DNA of 36,325 bases, taken from Deltaproteobacteria bacterium (GTDB lineage Bacteria; Myxococcota_A; UBA9160; SMWR01). Shown piece by piece: positions 25,053 through 34,022 of this stretch (within the stretch, counting starts at the first letter, position 1; the number at the start of each line of letters is the position of its first letter). A program made the translations under genes and the position numbers. Below the pieces are notes generated by a model. It saw only the letters and a list, made by a program, of their open reading frames with translations. It searched no databases and was not told the origin of the DNA. Location of the stretch: assembly GCA_019310425.1 (NCBI GenBank), contig JAFDEI010000065.1:1-36325 (forward strand), in the 5' to 3' direction.

Positions 25053-25655
25053 TTACTTCGCGCGCGCAGCCCGGGCGGCTGGCCGGCTGATGCAGGCGAT
25101 CAGCCAACGTGAGAGGTTCGGGAATTCGGAGAGGTCCAGCTTCGCGGGCACGGCCCAGGAGAAGACCGCCGCAACATTCAGATCTGCGACGCTGAAGGAA
25201 TCGCCCAGGAGGAATTCGCGTCCCTCGAGCGCATCGTCGAGCACTCGCATCGGCGCTTGCAGCTCCAGCACAGCCGTTTCGCAGACCGCGGCATCGCGCT
25301 GGTCGGGCGGCAGGATCACGGTGTTGAAGAGGAACTCGAGCAGCGATTTCTCGGTTTCGAGCATCACCCAGAAACTCCACTGGATCGCGCGCCCACGGTC
25401 CTCGACGGTCTTGGGATTCAAGCCACCGTCGTACTTCTCTGCCAGGTAGAGGTTGATGGCCATGGACTCCCAGAGCACGGTATCGCCGTCGACCAGCGTC
25501 GGGATGTGGGCGTTCGGGTTGAGAGCGAGGTATTCCGGCTGCTTGTTGTCGCCCGTGAAGTTGGTCTGGACGTGTTCGTATTCGAGGCCGAGTTCCTCGA
25601 GCATCCACAGTGGACGCAATGTGCGGGAAGCTGAAATTCCATAGATTGTGATCAT
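25053..25655 (-). CDS. Glutathione S-transferase family protein
   Basis: A 200-residue cytoplasmic protein with the two-domain GST layout. The N-terminal thioredoxin fold (residues 1-79) has SASRTLRPLWMLEELGLEYE at the active-site helix, the cis-Pro motif NAHIPTLVDGD and the glutathione-binding WESMAINLYLAEKY; the rest is the helical domain ending in DSFSVADLNVAAVFSW. The Ser in the first helix is the likely thiol-activating residue. It conjugates or reduces electrophiles with glutathione, the substrate being unpredictable. Its end is 7 bp from the convergent sulfatase-fold gene, and its start is 29 bp from the stop of the D-aminoacylase gene on the same strand, so the two are probably co-transcribed. 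Confidence 0.93.
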   Translation of the reverse strand: MITIYGISASRTLRPLWMLEELGLEYEHVQTNFTGDNKQPEYLALNPNAHIPTLVDGDTVLWESMAINLYLAEKYDGGLNPKTVEDRGRAIQWSFWVMLETEKSLLEFLFNTVILPPDQRDAAVCETAVLELQAPMRVLDDALEGREFLLGDSFSVADLNVAAVFSWAVPAKLDLSEFPNLSRWLIACISRPAARAARAK

Positions 25656-25684
25656 CGTGTCTCCAATGGCTTGCGGGTCTTGCG

Positions 25685-27313
25685 TCAGCCGCGGAGCACC
25701 TGTCCGGCGCCGGCGTTGGCATCGTAGCGATCGTGGTCGACCACCTGAATGCCGTTCACCAACACCCGTTCGATTCCGGTCGGGAAGCGATCCGGTTCAT
25801 CGAAGGTCGCGTTGTCAGCCAGCGCGGCGGGGTCGAACACGACGAGATCAGCGGCCGCACCGTCGTGAATTCGGCCGCGCTCGATCCAGCCGAGCCTGTC
25901 GGCGGCGCCGCCGGTCATCTTGCGAACAGCCTCCTCGAGTGTGAACAGGCCCTCGCGAACGTAGGTAGCAAGCACACGCGGGAACGTGCCATAGCTTGCG
26001 GGGTTCTGGTGACCTTCGTTGGTGAGGAAGGTATCGGTTTCGATGCTGCAGAGCGGGTGGGCGAGGACACTGCGCAATGCGTCCTCCTCGCCGTCGTGGC
26101 CGCTGTAGGTGTGGTTGAGCACGCGGGCGTTGCGCTGGCTATCGACGACGAGCCGCGCGTAGAACTCCCAGATGTCGAGGCCCGCACACTTCGCGGCTTC
26201 ACCGATGAAGAGTCCATTGTACTGCTCGAACGCCGCGGCATTGGCGTTCATGATCTGGATGTCTTCCAGAAAGAACCCGATCTGACTGAACACGCTGTTG
26301 CCGAGAGATCGCATGCCGTTCATCGCGTCGGGACTCTGGAGCATCGATTCGAGGTGGGGCAGCATCTCGGGCGGGAACAGCACGCTCGCGGTGGTGTTGC
26401 CCGCGGTGTAGGGGAAGGCATCGAACGCGACGTCGAGCCCGCCCGCTCGCGCCTCCTCGATACAGGCGATCGCGCGCTCGCAGGTGGGCCATGTCTTGCG
26501 TCCGACGAAGATCAGATGGCTCAGCTGGAGCCGAACGTCCGCGGCTCGCGCCACATCGATGACTTCTTGCAGCGCCTGGATGTTGTGCGGGATCTCGGCG
26601 GGATCGCTCTGGAAGACCGGGCTCACGCGGCTGTAGGCTCTTACATGTGACGTGAAGAGTTTGCCCGCGTCCGCGGCCCACTGCGCGTAGGCGGTGAGTT
26701 CGGGCGGCTTCGCGAAGATGCCGGGCGGGTAGCCGAGGCCGGTCGAGATCCCGACACAGCCCGCATCGAGCGCCTCGCGGGTGTGTCGCTCCATCTCGGC
26801 GAGCTCCGATCCGGTCGGGTCCTCGGGGTTCAAGTTTCCGGTGACGCCCGCACGGATTGCACCGTGGCCGACGAGCTCCGCCACATTCAGTGGCAGCGGA
26901 GTCTGCTCGAGAGCGCCCAGGAACTCGTCCATGTTCCGCCATTGGAGATCGAGTTCGTTGTCGACGATCAGGCGACTCGCCGACTGCAGAGCGTCGTGGT
27001 TGCAATCAGTCACCGGTGCCGGGCTGAAGCCGCAATTGCCGCCGACGATCGTGGTCATTCCCTGTCGCAGGAACGGCTCGACGAGCGCGCCGCAGTCGGC
27101 ACCGGGGACCAGCCAGTCCGAGTGCGAGTGCAGGTCGATGAAGCCGGGGGCGATGATTCGCCCGGTGCAGTCGAGGGTTTCGCGCGCCTCGAGCGCCTCG
27201 AGGTCGCCAATCGCGGAGATCCGACCCGCGCTCAGCGCGATGTCGGCTGCGAACCGGGGGGCGCCGGTTCCGTCGATCACCTGGCCCCCGGCGAGCTTGA
27301 GGTCGCAGGACAT
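25685..27313 (-). CDS. N-acyl-D-amino-acid deacylase family amidohydrolase
   Basis: ATG 27313 was chosen over the longer frame to 27430, because AGGAG lies about 7 nt upstream and the product opens with the standard amidohydrolase start (MSCDLKLAGGQVIDGTGAPRF). Of 542 residues: metal-binding His62-x-His64 in DLHSHSDW, the family motif GGNCGFSPAP, NVAELVGHGAIR and RLQLSHLIFVGRKTW, and at the end the small beta-domain residues AADLVVFDPAALAD. D-aminoacylases release D-amino acids from N-acyl derivatives in the cytoplasm with one or two zinc ions. The family also includes many enzymes of unknown substrate, often found in lipid- and xenobiotic-degrading clusters, so I give the family only. Confidence 0.92.
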   Translation of the reverse strand: MSCDLKLAGGQVIDGTGAPRFAADIALSAGRISAIGDLEALEARETLDCTGRIIAPGFIDLHSHSDWLVPGADCGALVEPFLRQGMTTIVGGNCGFSPAPVTDCNHDALQSASRLIVDNELDLQWRNMDEFLGALEQTPLPLNVAELVGHGAIRAGVTGNLNPEDPTGSELAEMERHTREALDAGCVGISTGLGYPPGIFAKPPELTAYAQWAADAGKLFTSHVRAYSRVSPVFQSDPAEIPHNIQALQEVIDVARAADVRLQLSHLIFVGRKTWPTCERAIACIEEARAGGLDVAFDAFPYTAGNTTASVLFPPEMLPHLESMLQSPDAMNGMRSLGNSVFSQIGFFLEDIQIMNANAAAFEQYNGLFIGEAAKCAGLDIWEFYARLVVDSQRNARVLNHTYSGHDGEEDALRSVLAHPLCSIETDTFLTNEGHQNPASYGTFPRVLATYVREGLFTLEEAVRKMTGGAADRLGWIERGRIHDGAAADLVVFDPAALADNATFDEPDRFPTGIERVLVNGIQVVDHDRYDANAGAGQVLRG

Positions 27314-27469
27314 GGCGTTCTCCTGGTTGCGATAGCCGCATGTTAGCCGTCGCGTACGGCCTGTCGCGGCCCTTGGACACAAGCGATGTTTACAGCCCTT
27401 GCAATTCCGGCGCGAGGGCTTCAGAGTCATTCAGCGATTGATTCGCCGAAGCCGGCGCCGGAGACCTCG

Positions 27470-28063
27470 ATGAATATTCCGTTCTACTACGACTACGCCT
27501 GCCCCTGGGCCTACATCGGGAGCTGCCGCGTGGAACCCTACTTCGCGGACCTCGGTATCGAGGTCGACTTTCGCCCTGTACGCCTCGGGCTGCTGGCCGA
27601 GAACCCCGGCCCGCGCGGGCTGCCACCCGGTGAACGCAAGAAGAAGTGGTACGTTTCGGATCTGCGCGCCTGGGCGGAGATGGCGGGGGCGGAATTCGCA
27701 CCGCTCGACGCGGCGACGCCGCGACCCGACACCGGACTGCTGCTGCAGGCCGCTCTGGTCGCGGCGGACCACGGCGCATTCCGCGACTTCCACTACCCGG
27801 CTTATCGTGCGCGCTGGGCCGAGGCCCGGCCGGTCGACGATCCCGCGGTGGTTCGCGAACTGCTCGAGGGGGCGGGACTCGACGGGGAGAGTGCGCTCGC
27901 CGAGGCGCAGAGCGACGTCGTGCGGGAGCGTCTCGATGCCGACACCGAGGCCGCGACAGTCCGCGGCGTGTTTGGCGTCCCGTCGTTGTTCGTGGGCGAT
28001 CGGATGTTCTGGGGCAACGACCGCTACGAACTGGTGCGTCACTTCATCGAGAAGAGCAGCTGA
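27470..28063 (+). CDS. DsbA-family / 2-hydroxychromene-2-carboxylate isomerase-like protein
   Basis: ATG 27470 follows a GGAGA at 27460-27464. The 197-residue protein has a thioredoxin fold of the DsbA/kappa-GST class. At the active site it reads YDYACPWAYIGSCR: one cysteine followed by Pro-Trp rather than a C-x2-C, which fits the 2-hydroxychromene-2-carboxylate isomerase or FrnE-like branch and not a disulphide oxidase. The cis-Pro motif is present near the end (GVFGVPSLFVGDRMFWGNDR). No signal peptide, so it is cytoplasmic. It is divergent from the D-aminoacylase gene and convergent with the crotonase gene 18 bp away. Substrate is unclear; glutathione-dependent isomerisation or thiol transfer is the family expectation. 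Confidence 0.88.
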   Translation: MNIPFYYDYACPWAYIGSCRVEPYFADLGIEVDFRPVRLGLLAENPGPRGLPPGERKKKWYVSDLRAWAEMAGAEFAPLDAATPRPDTGLLLQAALVAADHGAFRDFHYPAYRARWAEARPVDDPAVVRELLEGAGLDGESALAEAQSDVVRERLDADTEAATVRGVFGVPSLFVGDRMFWGNDRYELVRHFIEKSS

Positions 28064-28081
28064 CTCGTCCGTGCTGTTGGA

Positions 28082-28960
28082 TCAGTCGCCTCGCTTGCGT
28101 TCCGCCTTTGCCTGAGCGCGAATGATCTCGAAGCCCGCCGGATCCACGATGATGCCGTGGACCTGCTGGTTGTGCGCGTGCCCGAGCTGCTGCAGTGACA
28201 TCGCGGCCTGGAGCGAGGTCCACAACCCCTGCGCGTCCTGCATCTGGTTGACGGACTGTTTTGCGAGCTTCAGCCCCATGCTCGGCCGTTGGGCGATCTG
28301 ACATGCGAGCTTCAGCGTGTCGCTCGCGAGATCTTCCGCAGGCGTGACGCGGTTGATCATTCCGAGCTGCTTGGCTTCCTGCGCGGTGAGGGGGTCGCCC
28401 GTAAAGAGCATCTCCTTCGCCTTCCGCGGGCCGACCTCCCAAGGGTGAGCGAAGTATTCGACGCCATTCACGCCGAACGCGACGACCGGGTCCGAAAAAG
28501 TGGCATCCTCGGAGGCGATGATCAGGTCGCAGACCCACGCCAGCATCAACCCGCCTGCGATCGTCTTCCCCTGAACCTGCGCGATGGTGGGTTTCGGCAG
28601 GTTTCGCCAACGCCAGCAGAAGCCGAGATAGATCTCCTGCTCGATGGCCATGGTGCCCTCGGAGCCGGGTAGTGTGGCGCCGCCCCAGGTCCCCACCGGA
28701 TCGAAGTCGCCGATGGCCGTTGCGTCGCGCAGATCGTGGCCGGACGAGAAGTGGGGGCCGTCGGCGGCGAGTACGATCACCTTCACGGCGTCGTCGTGCG
28801 CCGCTCGATCGAATGCGGCGTTGAGGGCATAGAGCATCGGCTTGTCCTGCGCGTTGCGAGCTTCGGGCCGAGCCAGCACGATGCGTGCGACCCCCTCGGC
28901 AGGTTCCTCGTAGCGAATTCCATCGACGGCGTCGCCGTCGGGTCGTTCTCGGTCGGCCAT
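28082..28960 (-). CDS. Enoyl-CoA hydratase/isomerase family (crotonase-fold) protein lacking both usual glutamates
   Basis: I set the start at ATG 28960 (MADRERPDGDAVDG), with GGAAGGGG about 6 nt upstream; the open frame to 29173 is not crotonase-like. The 292-residue protein has the crotonase fold: RIVLARPEARNAQ, the oxyanion loop FSSGHDL, then KTIAGGLMLAWVCDLIIAS. The two hydratase glutamates are replaced: GGGxELA is GGLMLA here, and QPExxLG is DPVVAFG. The protein should bind an acyl-CoA but probably does not do standard hydration. Insertion GDFDPVGTWGG after the oxyanion loop is longer than in FadB-type enzymes. Next to an LLM oxidoreductase and a second crotonase, it may take part in degradation of a cyclic or branched acyl-CoA. 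Confidence 0.88.
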   Translation of the reverse strand: MADRERPDGDAVDGIRYEEPAEGVARIVLARPEARNAQDKPMLYALNAAFDRAAHDDAVKVIVLAADGPHFSSGHDLRDATAIGDFDPVGTWGGATLPGSEGTMAIEQEIYLGFCWRWRNLPKPTIAQVQGKTIAGGLMLAWVCDLIIASEDATFSDPVVAFGVNGVEYFAHPWEVGPRKAKEMLFTGDPLTAQEAKQLGMINRVTPAEDLASDTLKLACQIAQRPSMGLKLAKQSVNQMQDAQGLWTSLQAAMSLQQLGHAHNQQVHGIIVDPAGFEIIRAQAKAERKRGD

Positions 28961-29131
28961 GGCAGCCCCTTCCGTGTTCCGGGTCGACTGTTGTACCAGA
29001 TTTCGGCTCGTCCGTTGCGACTGAAGCTGCCCCGGCCGTGAATTGCCTGAGGCGCGACTTGGCTGTTCGTCCAAAAGGCATTTCTTCAGGCGCGCTAGGA
29101 TGCGAGCCTGGCTGGACCGGGAGGATGGATA

Positions 29132-30178
29132 ATGAGGATTTCGACGCAACTCGGCTACGCGGGTGGCTTTCACGAAGCGGTCGAGGAGGTGCGGGAGTTC
29201 GAAAAGGCAGGGCTCGATACGGTCTGGGTCGCCGAGGCCTGGGGTTTCGATGCGGTCTCCTTCATGGGCTATCTGGCCGCGACGACGGAACGGGTGGAGA
29301 TCGCGTCCGGGATCCTGCCGGTGTTCACGCGAACGCCCGCGTTACTCGCGATGACCGCGGCCGGGGTCGATGCACTGTCCGGTGGGCGTGCGATGCTCGG
29401 ACTCGGAGCCTCCGGCCCGCAGGTGATCGAGGGCTGGCACGGAGTCCCGTACGACGCTCCGCTCACACGGACACGCGAGATCGTCGAGATCTGTCGACGG
29501 ATCTGGAAGCGTGAACGGATCGAGTTCACGGGAAAGAAGTATCAGCTGCCGCTGCCGAAGGGGCAGGGGACCGGCCTGGGCAAGCCGCTGCATATGATCA
29601 CCCACCCCGTGCGCGACGACATCCCGATCACGATTGCGGCGCTCACGCCGAAGAGCGTGGAGATGACAGCCGAGATCGCGGACGGCTGGCTGCCGATCCT
29701 GTTCCATCCGACGAAGAGCCGTGAACGCTGGGGGGCGGCACTCGCGGCGGGTGCGGCCAGACGCGATTCTTCACGCGGGCCGCTGCGAATCTTCGCGGGC
29801 GGTCCGGTGGCATTCGGCGAGGGCATCGAGGATCTGCGGAATCGGGCGCGCCCGATGATGGCACTCTACGTTGGCGGCATGGGGGCCCGCGGCAAGAACT
29901 TCTACAACGAACTGTTCGCGAGCTACGGCTACGAGAAAGAGGCTGCCGAAATTCAGGACCTCTTCCTCTCGGGCAAGAAGCAGGAGGCTGCAGCCGCGAT
30001 TCCGAGCTCCTTCCTCGACGAGACGTCGCTGGTCGGCCCCGAGGGTTACGTCCGTGACCGATTGGTGGAATTGAAGGAAGCCGGGGTGAACAATCTCAAT
30101 GTGAGCTTCGCGGGCGACACGATCTCGGAACGGGTGCAGACCCTGGCGCGGTTGCGCGAGATCACCGAGAGCCTTTGA
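29132..30178 (+). CDS. LLM-class flavin/F420-dependent oxidoreductase
   Basis: ATG 29132 has GGAGG 7 nt upstream. The 348-residue protein has the TIM-barrel pattern of the bacterial luciferase-like superfamily: EFEKAGLDTVWVAEAWGFDA at the substrate/cofactor entry, VEIASGILPVFTRTPALLA, LGLGASGPQVIEGWHG and the C-terminal GPEGYVRDRLVELKEAGV. The GASGPQVIEGWHG motif is usual in the F420-dependent branch, though FMN use cannot be excluded from sequence alone. Members oxidise or reduce alcohols, acyl-CoA-derived or methylene substrates. It is on the plus strand 84 bp upstream of the second crotonase, likely in the same transcript. Confidence 0.88.
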   Translation: MRISTQLGYAGGFHEAVEEVREFEKAGLDTVWVAEAWGFDAVSFMGYLAATTERVEIASGILPVFTRTPALLAMTAAGVDALSGGRAMLGLGASGPQVIEGWHGVPYDAPLTRTREIVEICRRIWKRERIEFTGKKYQLPLPKGQGTGLGKPLHMITHPVRDDIPITIAALTPKSVEMTAEIADGWLPILFHPTKSRERWGAALAAGAARRDSSRGPLRIFAGGPVAFGEGIEDLRNRARPMMALYVGGMGARGKNFYNELFASYGYEKEAAEIQDLFLSGKKQEAAAAIPSSFLDETSLVGPEGYVRDRLVELKEAGVNNLNVSFAGDTISERVQTLARLREITESL

Positions 30179-30262
30179 GCCGCACCCTCCCGGCTCGGAT
30201 CCAGCCGGGACGGGCGCATCTCGGGTAGGCTTGGCGCGTCGCCGCCTGCCGAGGAGCCCGCC

Positions 30263-31084
30263 GTGTCCGAGTTGATCGAACTGGAACACCCCGCCCAACG
30301 CGTCGCGGTCCTAACGCTGAACGATCCTGAGCGCTGCAACCGGATCAGTTGGGCGGCTGTCGACCGACTTGCGGAGCGGCTTGCGGAGGTGCGAGACGGC
30401 GGTGCGCGTGTGTGTGTGCTGGCTTCGGCCGTCGCGGGGCACTGGTTCGAGCACGCCTGCCTGCGCGACTTGCGCGGCATGGTGACGGGCGATGCGATGA
30501 GCGGCAGTGGGGTGGGCTGGTTCCTCGCCCAGCAGGAACTCACTTCCCCGCAGATGATCAGCATCGCGGCGATCTCGGGCGACTGCTCGGGGGGCGGTGC
30601 TGAGCTCGGCTGGGCCTGTGACCTGCGCGTCGCGGAGGAAGCGGTTCGATTCAGCCAGCCCGAAATCCTGATGGATCTCTCCACGGGAATCGGCGGTACG
30701 GCGCGGCTCTCGCACCTGATCGGCAGGACCGCGACCGCCGAGATGGTGCTCGACGGCGCGCAGGTGAGCGCACAGCGGATGTTCGAACTCGGGGGCGTGA
30801 ATCGCGTCGTTTCCGCCGGCCAGGCGCGTGCGGTCGCGATTGCGTGGGCGCAGAGGCTCGCGACACGCTCGCCGATAGCGGTCGCCGCGCTGAAGCAGGT
30901 GCTGGCAGCGGCCGAGACGCTACCCCTCGATCGGGCACTCGAGCGTGAGCAGGAACTGTTCCAGCAGGTCGTGCGCTCGCCACGAGGTATCGCGGGCATC
31001 GAACGCGTCGACGCACGCCTCGAAGCGGGGGAGAGCATGCGCGACGTCTTCCGTGACCTCGCGGAGCCGGAAGTCGCCGAATAG
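30263..31084 (+). CDS. Enoyl-CoA hydratase/isomerase family protein with both catalytic glutamates
   Basis: Start is GTG 30263 with GAGGAG about 7 nt upstream. The 273-residue chain shows VAVLTLNDPERCNRISW, a replaced oxyanion stretch (SAVAGHWFEHACL) and GGGAELGWACDLRVAEE. SQPEILMDLSTGIGGTARL follows; it keeps the two glutamates used by enoyl-CoA hydratase. It therefore fits a genuine hydratase or a close relative, acting on an enoyl-CoA in beta-oxidation-like breakdown. The canonical SGGADL-like loop before the GGG motif is unusual here (HWFEHACLRDLRGMV), so an altered acyl pocket is possible. It lies after the LLM oxidoreductase and before the mtgA-like gene, with an 86-bp gap. Confidence 0.88.
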   Translation: MSELIELEHPAQRVAVLTLNDPERCNRISWAAVDRLAERLAEVRDGGARVCVLASAVAGHWFEHACLRDLRGMVTGDAMSGSGVGWFLAQQELTSPQMISIAAISGDCSGGGAELGWACDLRVAEEAVRFSQPEILMDLSTGIGGTARLSHLIGRTATAEMVLDGAQVSAQRMFELGGVNRVVSAGQARAVAIAWAQRLATRSPIAVAALKQVLAAAETLPLDRALEREQELFQQVVRSPRGIAGIERVDARLEAGESMRDVFRDLAEPEVAE

Positions 31085-31170
31085 GCTGCGGCCAGGTCCC
31101 GAGCGCGCCGCAGGCCCGCCTCTGCATTCGAGGCGAGAACGCGGGTTTGCCGGCGCTATGGTCTCCCGCC

Positions 31171-31923
31171 ATGGCCGCCCGCGGACGACGCAAGCAGAAC
31201 GCAGCCGGGAAACCCGGCACGGCCGCGCGTTGGCTGCGCCGCTGCCTGGGATTCGTTGTCGCGGTCGCTCCGCTGTTGGTCGTCGCGAGCATCGGGCCGA
31301 TTCTCGCACTTCGCAGCGTGCCGCCGCCGACGAGCGCCTACATGCTGCAATCGCGGAGTGCCGACCCGGCAACCGGCGAGGCCTGCAAAGAGGTCGCGTA
31401 CCACTGGGTCGACCGGGCGGACATCTCTGCACACCTGAAGCTCGCCGTCGTGGTCGCGGAGGATCAGCGCTTCCTGCTGCACGCTGGCTTCGATACCAAG
31501 TCGATCCGCCGCGCACTGCGCGAGCGCGATCGGGGTCGCATCCGCGGAGCGAGTACGATCTCGCAGCAGGTCGCGAAGAATCTCTTTCTCTGGTCCGGTC
31601 GCAGTTATTTTCGCAAGGGTATCGAGGCCTGGTTGACCTTCTGGATCGAGGCCTTGTGGTCGAAACAGCGCACCCTCGAGATCTATCTCAATCTGGCGCA
31701 GTTCGGCCCCTGCCTGTTCGGCGCGGGTGCTGCGAGTGAGCGCTTCTTCGAGGTGGCTCCAGCCGATCTTTCCCCCGATCAAGCCGCGCTGCTCGCCACC
31801 GTGCTGCCGAACCCACTCAAGCTGCGCGCACACAACCCCGGTCCGTACGCTCGCGAGCGTCGCGAAGAGATCCTTGCGCTGATGGCGAGCCAGAGGGGGC
31901 ATCGGCATCTGCAGGGCCTGTAG
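31171..31923 (+). CDS. mtgA: Monofunctional biosynthetic peptidoglycan transglycosylase
   Basis: ATG 31171 (MAARGRRKQN) is preferred to a TTG at 31147. The 250-residue protein has a basic start, one signal-anchor helix (VVAVAPLLVVASIGPIL) and a stand-alone GT51 domain. Catalytic Glu97 lies in VVAEDQRFLLHAGFD, followed by RIRGASTISQQVAKNLFLW, WFIEALWSKQRTLEIYLN-type and FGAGAASERFF motifs, and no transpeptidase domain. Length matches MtgA. It polymerises lipid II in the periplasm, complementing the bifunctional PBP1A encoded at 6391. It is immediately followed by a lytic transglycosylase gene, giving a synthesis/cleavage pair. Confidence 0.93.
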   Translation: MAARGRRKQNAAGKPGTAARWLRRCLGFVVAVAPLLVVASIGPILALRSVPPPTSAYMLQSRSADPATGEACKEVAYHWVDRADISAHLKLAVVVAEDQRFLLHAGFDTKSIRRALRERDRGRIRGASTISQQVAKNLFLWSGRSYFRKGIEAWLTFWIEALWSKQRTLEIYLNLAQFGPCLFGAGAASERFFEVAPADLSPDQAALLATVLPNPLKLRAHNPGPYARERREEILALMASQRGHRHLQGL

Positions 31924-31960
31924 CATCAAAGGAGTGGGCGAGAGCGAAATGGAGCAGCGG

Positions 31961-32962
31961 ATGCAGATCGAATCGAAGGCCGGGAGGGTCGCCACGCTAG
32001 TGGGTCTCTTGCTCTGGTGTGTGGGGAGCGTCGTTTCGGCTCGCGCCCAGGGTGATGACTTCGCCCCCTGGCTCGAGGAGCTCAAGCTGGAGGCGATCGA
32101 ACGGGGCCTGCGGAGGGAAACGGTCGAGGTCGCGTTGTCGAACGTCCGGCTGTTGTCCGAAGTCGTCGAGTCGGATCGCAGTCAACCGAAGGCGCCGACG
32201 GAATTCTGTGACTACATGACCCGCAGGCTCACCCGGACCCGGATCGAACGCGGTCGTAGAATGCTCGTGGAACACCGGAAGCTGCTCGTCGGGATCAATG
32301 CCGACTACGGGATTCCACCGCGCTACATCATCGCGCTCTGGGGCCTCGAGACGAATTTTGGAGATTACGTCGGCGATATCCCGCTCTTCGATGCACTCGT
32401 CACACTTGCGCGTGATCCGAGGCGCGGCACGTTCTTTCGGAAGCAGATCTTCGGGGCGCTTCGTATCGTCGACGAAGGGCATCATCCAGCCGAAGGGCTG
32501 ACCGGTTCGTGGGCGGGGGCGACGGGGCAGGTTCAATTCATGCCCACGACCTTCCTCGCGTATGCGGTCGATCGCGACGGGGACGGGCGTCGCGATCTAT
32601 GGAACAGCCTGCCCGATGCGTTCGCTAGCGCGGCAAACTACTTGCGGCGTTCCGGCTGGCGGCTGGGCGAAACCTGGGGGCGGCAGGTTCGGCTTCCCGG
32701 CGACATCGGGACGAAGGGCTCGTATTCTCTCGCACAGTGGCAGAAGCTCGGCGTCCGGAAGGTCGACGGTCGAGATCTGCCGCGCGCCCGACAACACGCG
32801 ATGCTCGTGCTGCCGACCCGGACTCGTGATCCCGCGTTCCTGGCCTACCGCAACTACCATGCCTTCCTGGCGTGGAACCGCTCGACCTTCTTCGCGATTT
32901 CGGTCGGAGCCCTCGCAGATGAACTCACCGGCGTCGCTAGATTGAAGGCCTGCGGCATCTAG
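31961..32962 (+). CDS. Lytic murein transglycosylase, MltB family
   Basis: Three in-frame starts are possible (GTG 31934, ATG 31949, ATG 31961). I chose 31961, because GGAG at 31951-31954 is 6 nt upstream and the product opens as a normal signal peptide (ATLVGLLLWCVGSVVSARA). There is no lipobox at the cleavage site, unlike classical MltB, so it is probably soluble periplasmic. The domain shows catalytic Glu130 in IIALWGLETNFG, the GATGQVQFMPTTFLAYAVD motif that shapes the active site, and the DLWNSLPDAFASAANYL stretch. It cleaves the MurNAc-GlcNAc bond with 1,6-anhydro formation. The gene starts 37 bp after mtgA. Confidence 0.9.
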   Translation: MQIESKAGRVATLVGLLLWCVGSVVSARAQGDDFAPWLEELKLEAIERGLRRETVEVALSNVRLLSEVVESDRSQPKAPTEFCDYMTRRLTRTRIERGRRMLVEHRKLLVGINADYGIPPRYIIALWGLETNFGDYVGDIPLFDALVTLARDPRRGTFFRKQIFGALRIVDEGHHPAEGLTGSWAGATGQVQFMPTTFLAYAVDRDGDGRRDLWNSLPDAFASAANYLRRSGWRLGETWGRQVRLPGDIGTKGSYSLAQWQKLGVRKVDGRDLPRARQHAMLVLPTRTRDPAFLAYRNYHAFLAWNRSTFFAISVGALADELTGVARLKACGI

Positions 32963-32993
32963 GCAGCTCTCGCGTCACTCGAGGAATTCTCTA

Positions 32994-33003
32994 CAAGTAC
33001 TTG
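32994..33003. repeat. Palindrome in the MltB-SDR convergent gap
   Basis: CAAGTACTTG is a perfect 10-bp palindrome in the 58-bp gap between the convergent MltB-type and SDR genes. GAAATTTC follows a little downstream. Neither forms a clear terminator with a T tract. The gap is AT-rich compared with its surroundings, so a protein-binding or weak terminator role is possible, but chance is equally likely. Confidence 0.3.
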
Positions 33004-33020
33004 GTACAAAGTGCGAAATT

Positions 33021-33860
33021 TCACTGTCTCGGGGGGGCCTGATGCTCACCTGAGGCCCGCCCCTTCGCGATGGCGTCGAGCATGCCGCGCCCGGCGAGCG
33101 TGAGTGCGAGACGGCGCGGGAGGAACGAGAGCGAGCGCATCAGCACGCGATTGAGTCGACCCGCGACCGTCACGGGACCGCGACCGAGTTGTGCGAGAGC
33201 ATGTGCTGCGACTACGCCGGGCGGCATCAGACCCCTCATCGAGGATGCGTCCATGCCCTGGAGCGAGAGCGCCTCGGTGTCGGTCGGGCCGGGGTTCACG
33301 ACCAGCACGTCGACGCCCTGGGAGCCGAACTCGACCCACAGCGATTCGCCGAACGACTGCACGAAAGCCTTGGTCGCCGCGTAGGCGGCGGAGTAGGGGA
33401 AGCCCTGACGGGCTTCGATCGAACCGGTGAAGATGAACCCTCCACGTCCTCGTTCGATCAGGCGGGGTGCGAACGAGCGGGCGAGCTGCATCGGCGCGCG
33501 GCAATTGAGATCGAGCATTTTGTTGAGCTTCTCGGGCGATATCTCGGCGTGCGGTCCCTTCAAGCCCACCCCAGCATTGCTTACCAGCAGCCCGACATCC
33601 TTGCCCACACATGCGGCCAGCAGCGGCTCGAGAAAGTCCGGTGTCGCAAGGTCGAGCACTACGGGATCGACTTCGACGCCGTAGTGCTCGGCGAGTTCTG
33701 CCGCGATCCGTTGGATCCGGTCCGCACGCCGAGCGACGAGCACCACGTTCAGCCCCGCGGCCGCGAGCTGGTGCGCGAACTGCTCGCCGATCCCGGATGA
33801 AGCGCCGGTGACGACGGCCCAAGGTCCGTAACTACTCGTGAAATCCTTCGACAAAGCCAC
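33021..33860 (-). CDS. Short-chain dehydrogenase/reductase
   Basis: The frame is open to 33995, but GTG 33860 is the best start: GAGGA lies 8 nt upstream and the SDR fold begins right after (MALSKDFTSSYGPWAVVTG). The 279-residue protein has the NAD(P)-binding TGASSGIG at residues 18-25, the VSNAGVG motif, catalytic Ser in FTGSIEAR, and YAATK as Tyr-x3-Lys. A preceding RRADRIQRI suggests NADP preference through the two arginines. Such SDRs reduce or oxidise ketone/alcohol groups, in the classical branch often with fatty or steroid-like substrates; the C-terminal 60 residues (LNRVLMRSLSFLPRRLALTL) resemble membrane-associated SDRs. It is divergent from the cytochrome P450 gene, with a 162-bp gap. 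Confidence 0.9.
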   Translation of the reverse strand: MALSKDFTSSYGPWAVVTGASSGIGEQFAHQLAAAGLNVVLVARRADRIQRIAAELAEHYGVEVDPVVLDLATPDFLEPLLAACVGKDVGLLVSNAGVGLKGPHAEISPEKLNKMLDLNCRAPMQLARSFAPRLIERGRGGFIFTGSIEARQGFPYSAAYAATKAFVQSFGESLWVEFGSQGVDVLVVNPGPTDTEALSLQGMDASSMRGLMPPGVVAAHALAQLGRGPVTVAGRLNRVLMRSLSFLPRRLALTLAGRGMLDAIAKGRASGEHQAPPRQ

Positions 33861-34022
33861 GCCGGGAATCCTCGACAGCTTGTGATGGCCGCGCCGCTCT
33901 GCGGCTGGGGCCCGACGGCCTTCGTCCGGGCTCGCGAGAGAGTACCATCTGGCGGTGTGCTCGACGCCCTGCGGATGGAGTCGGGCTAGATTCACCGCGG
34001 ATTCACGGAAGGAGATTCATCG

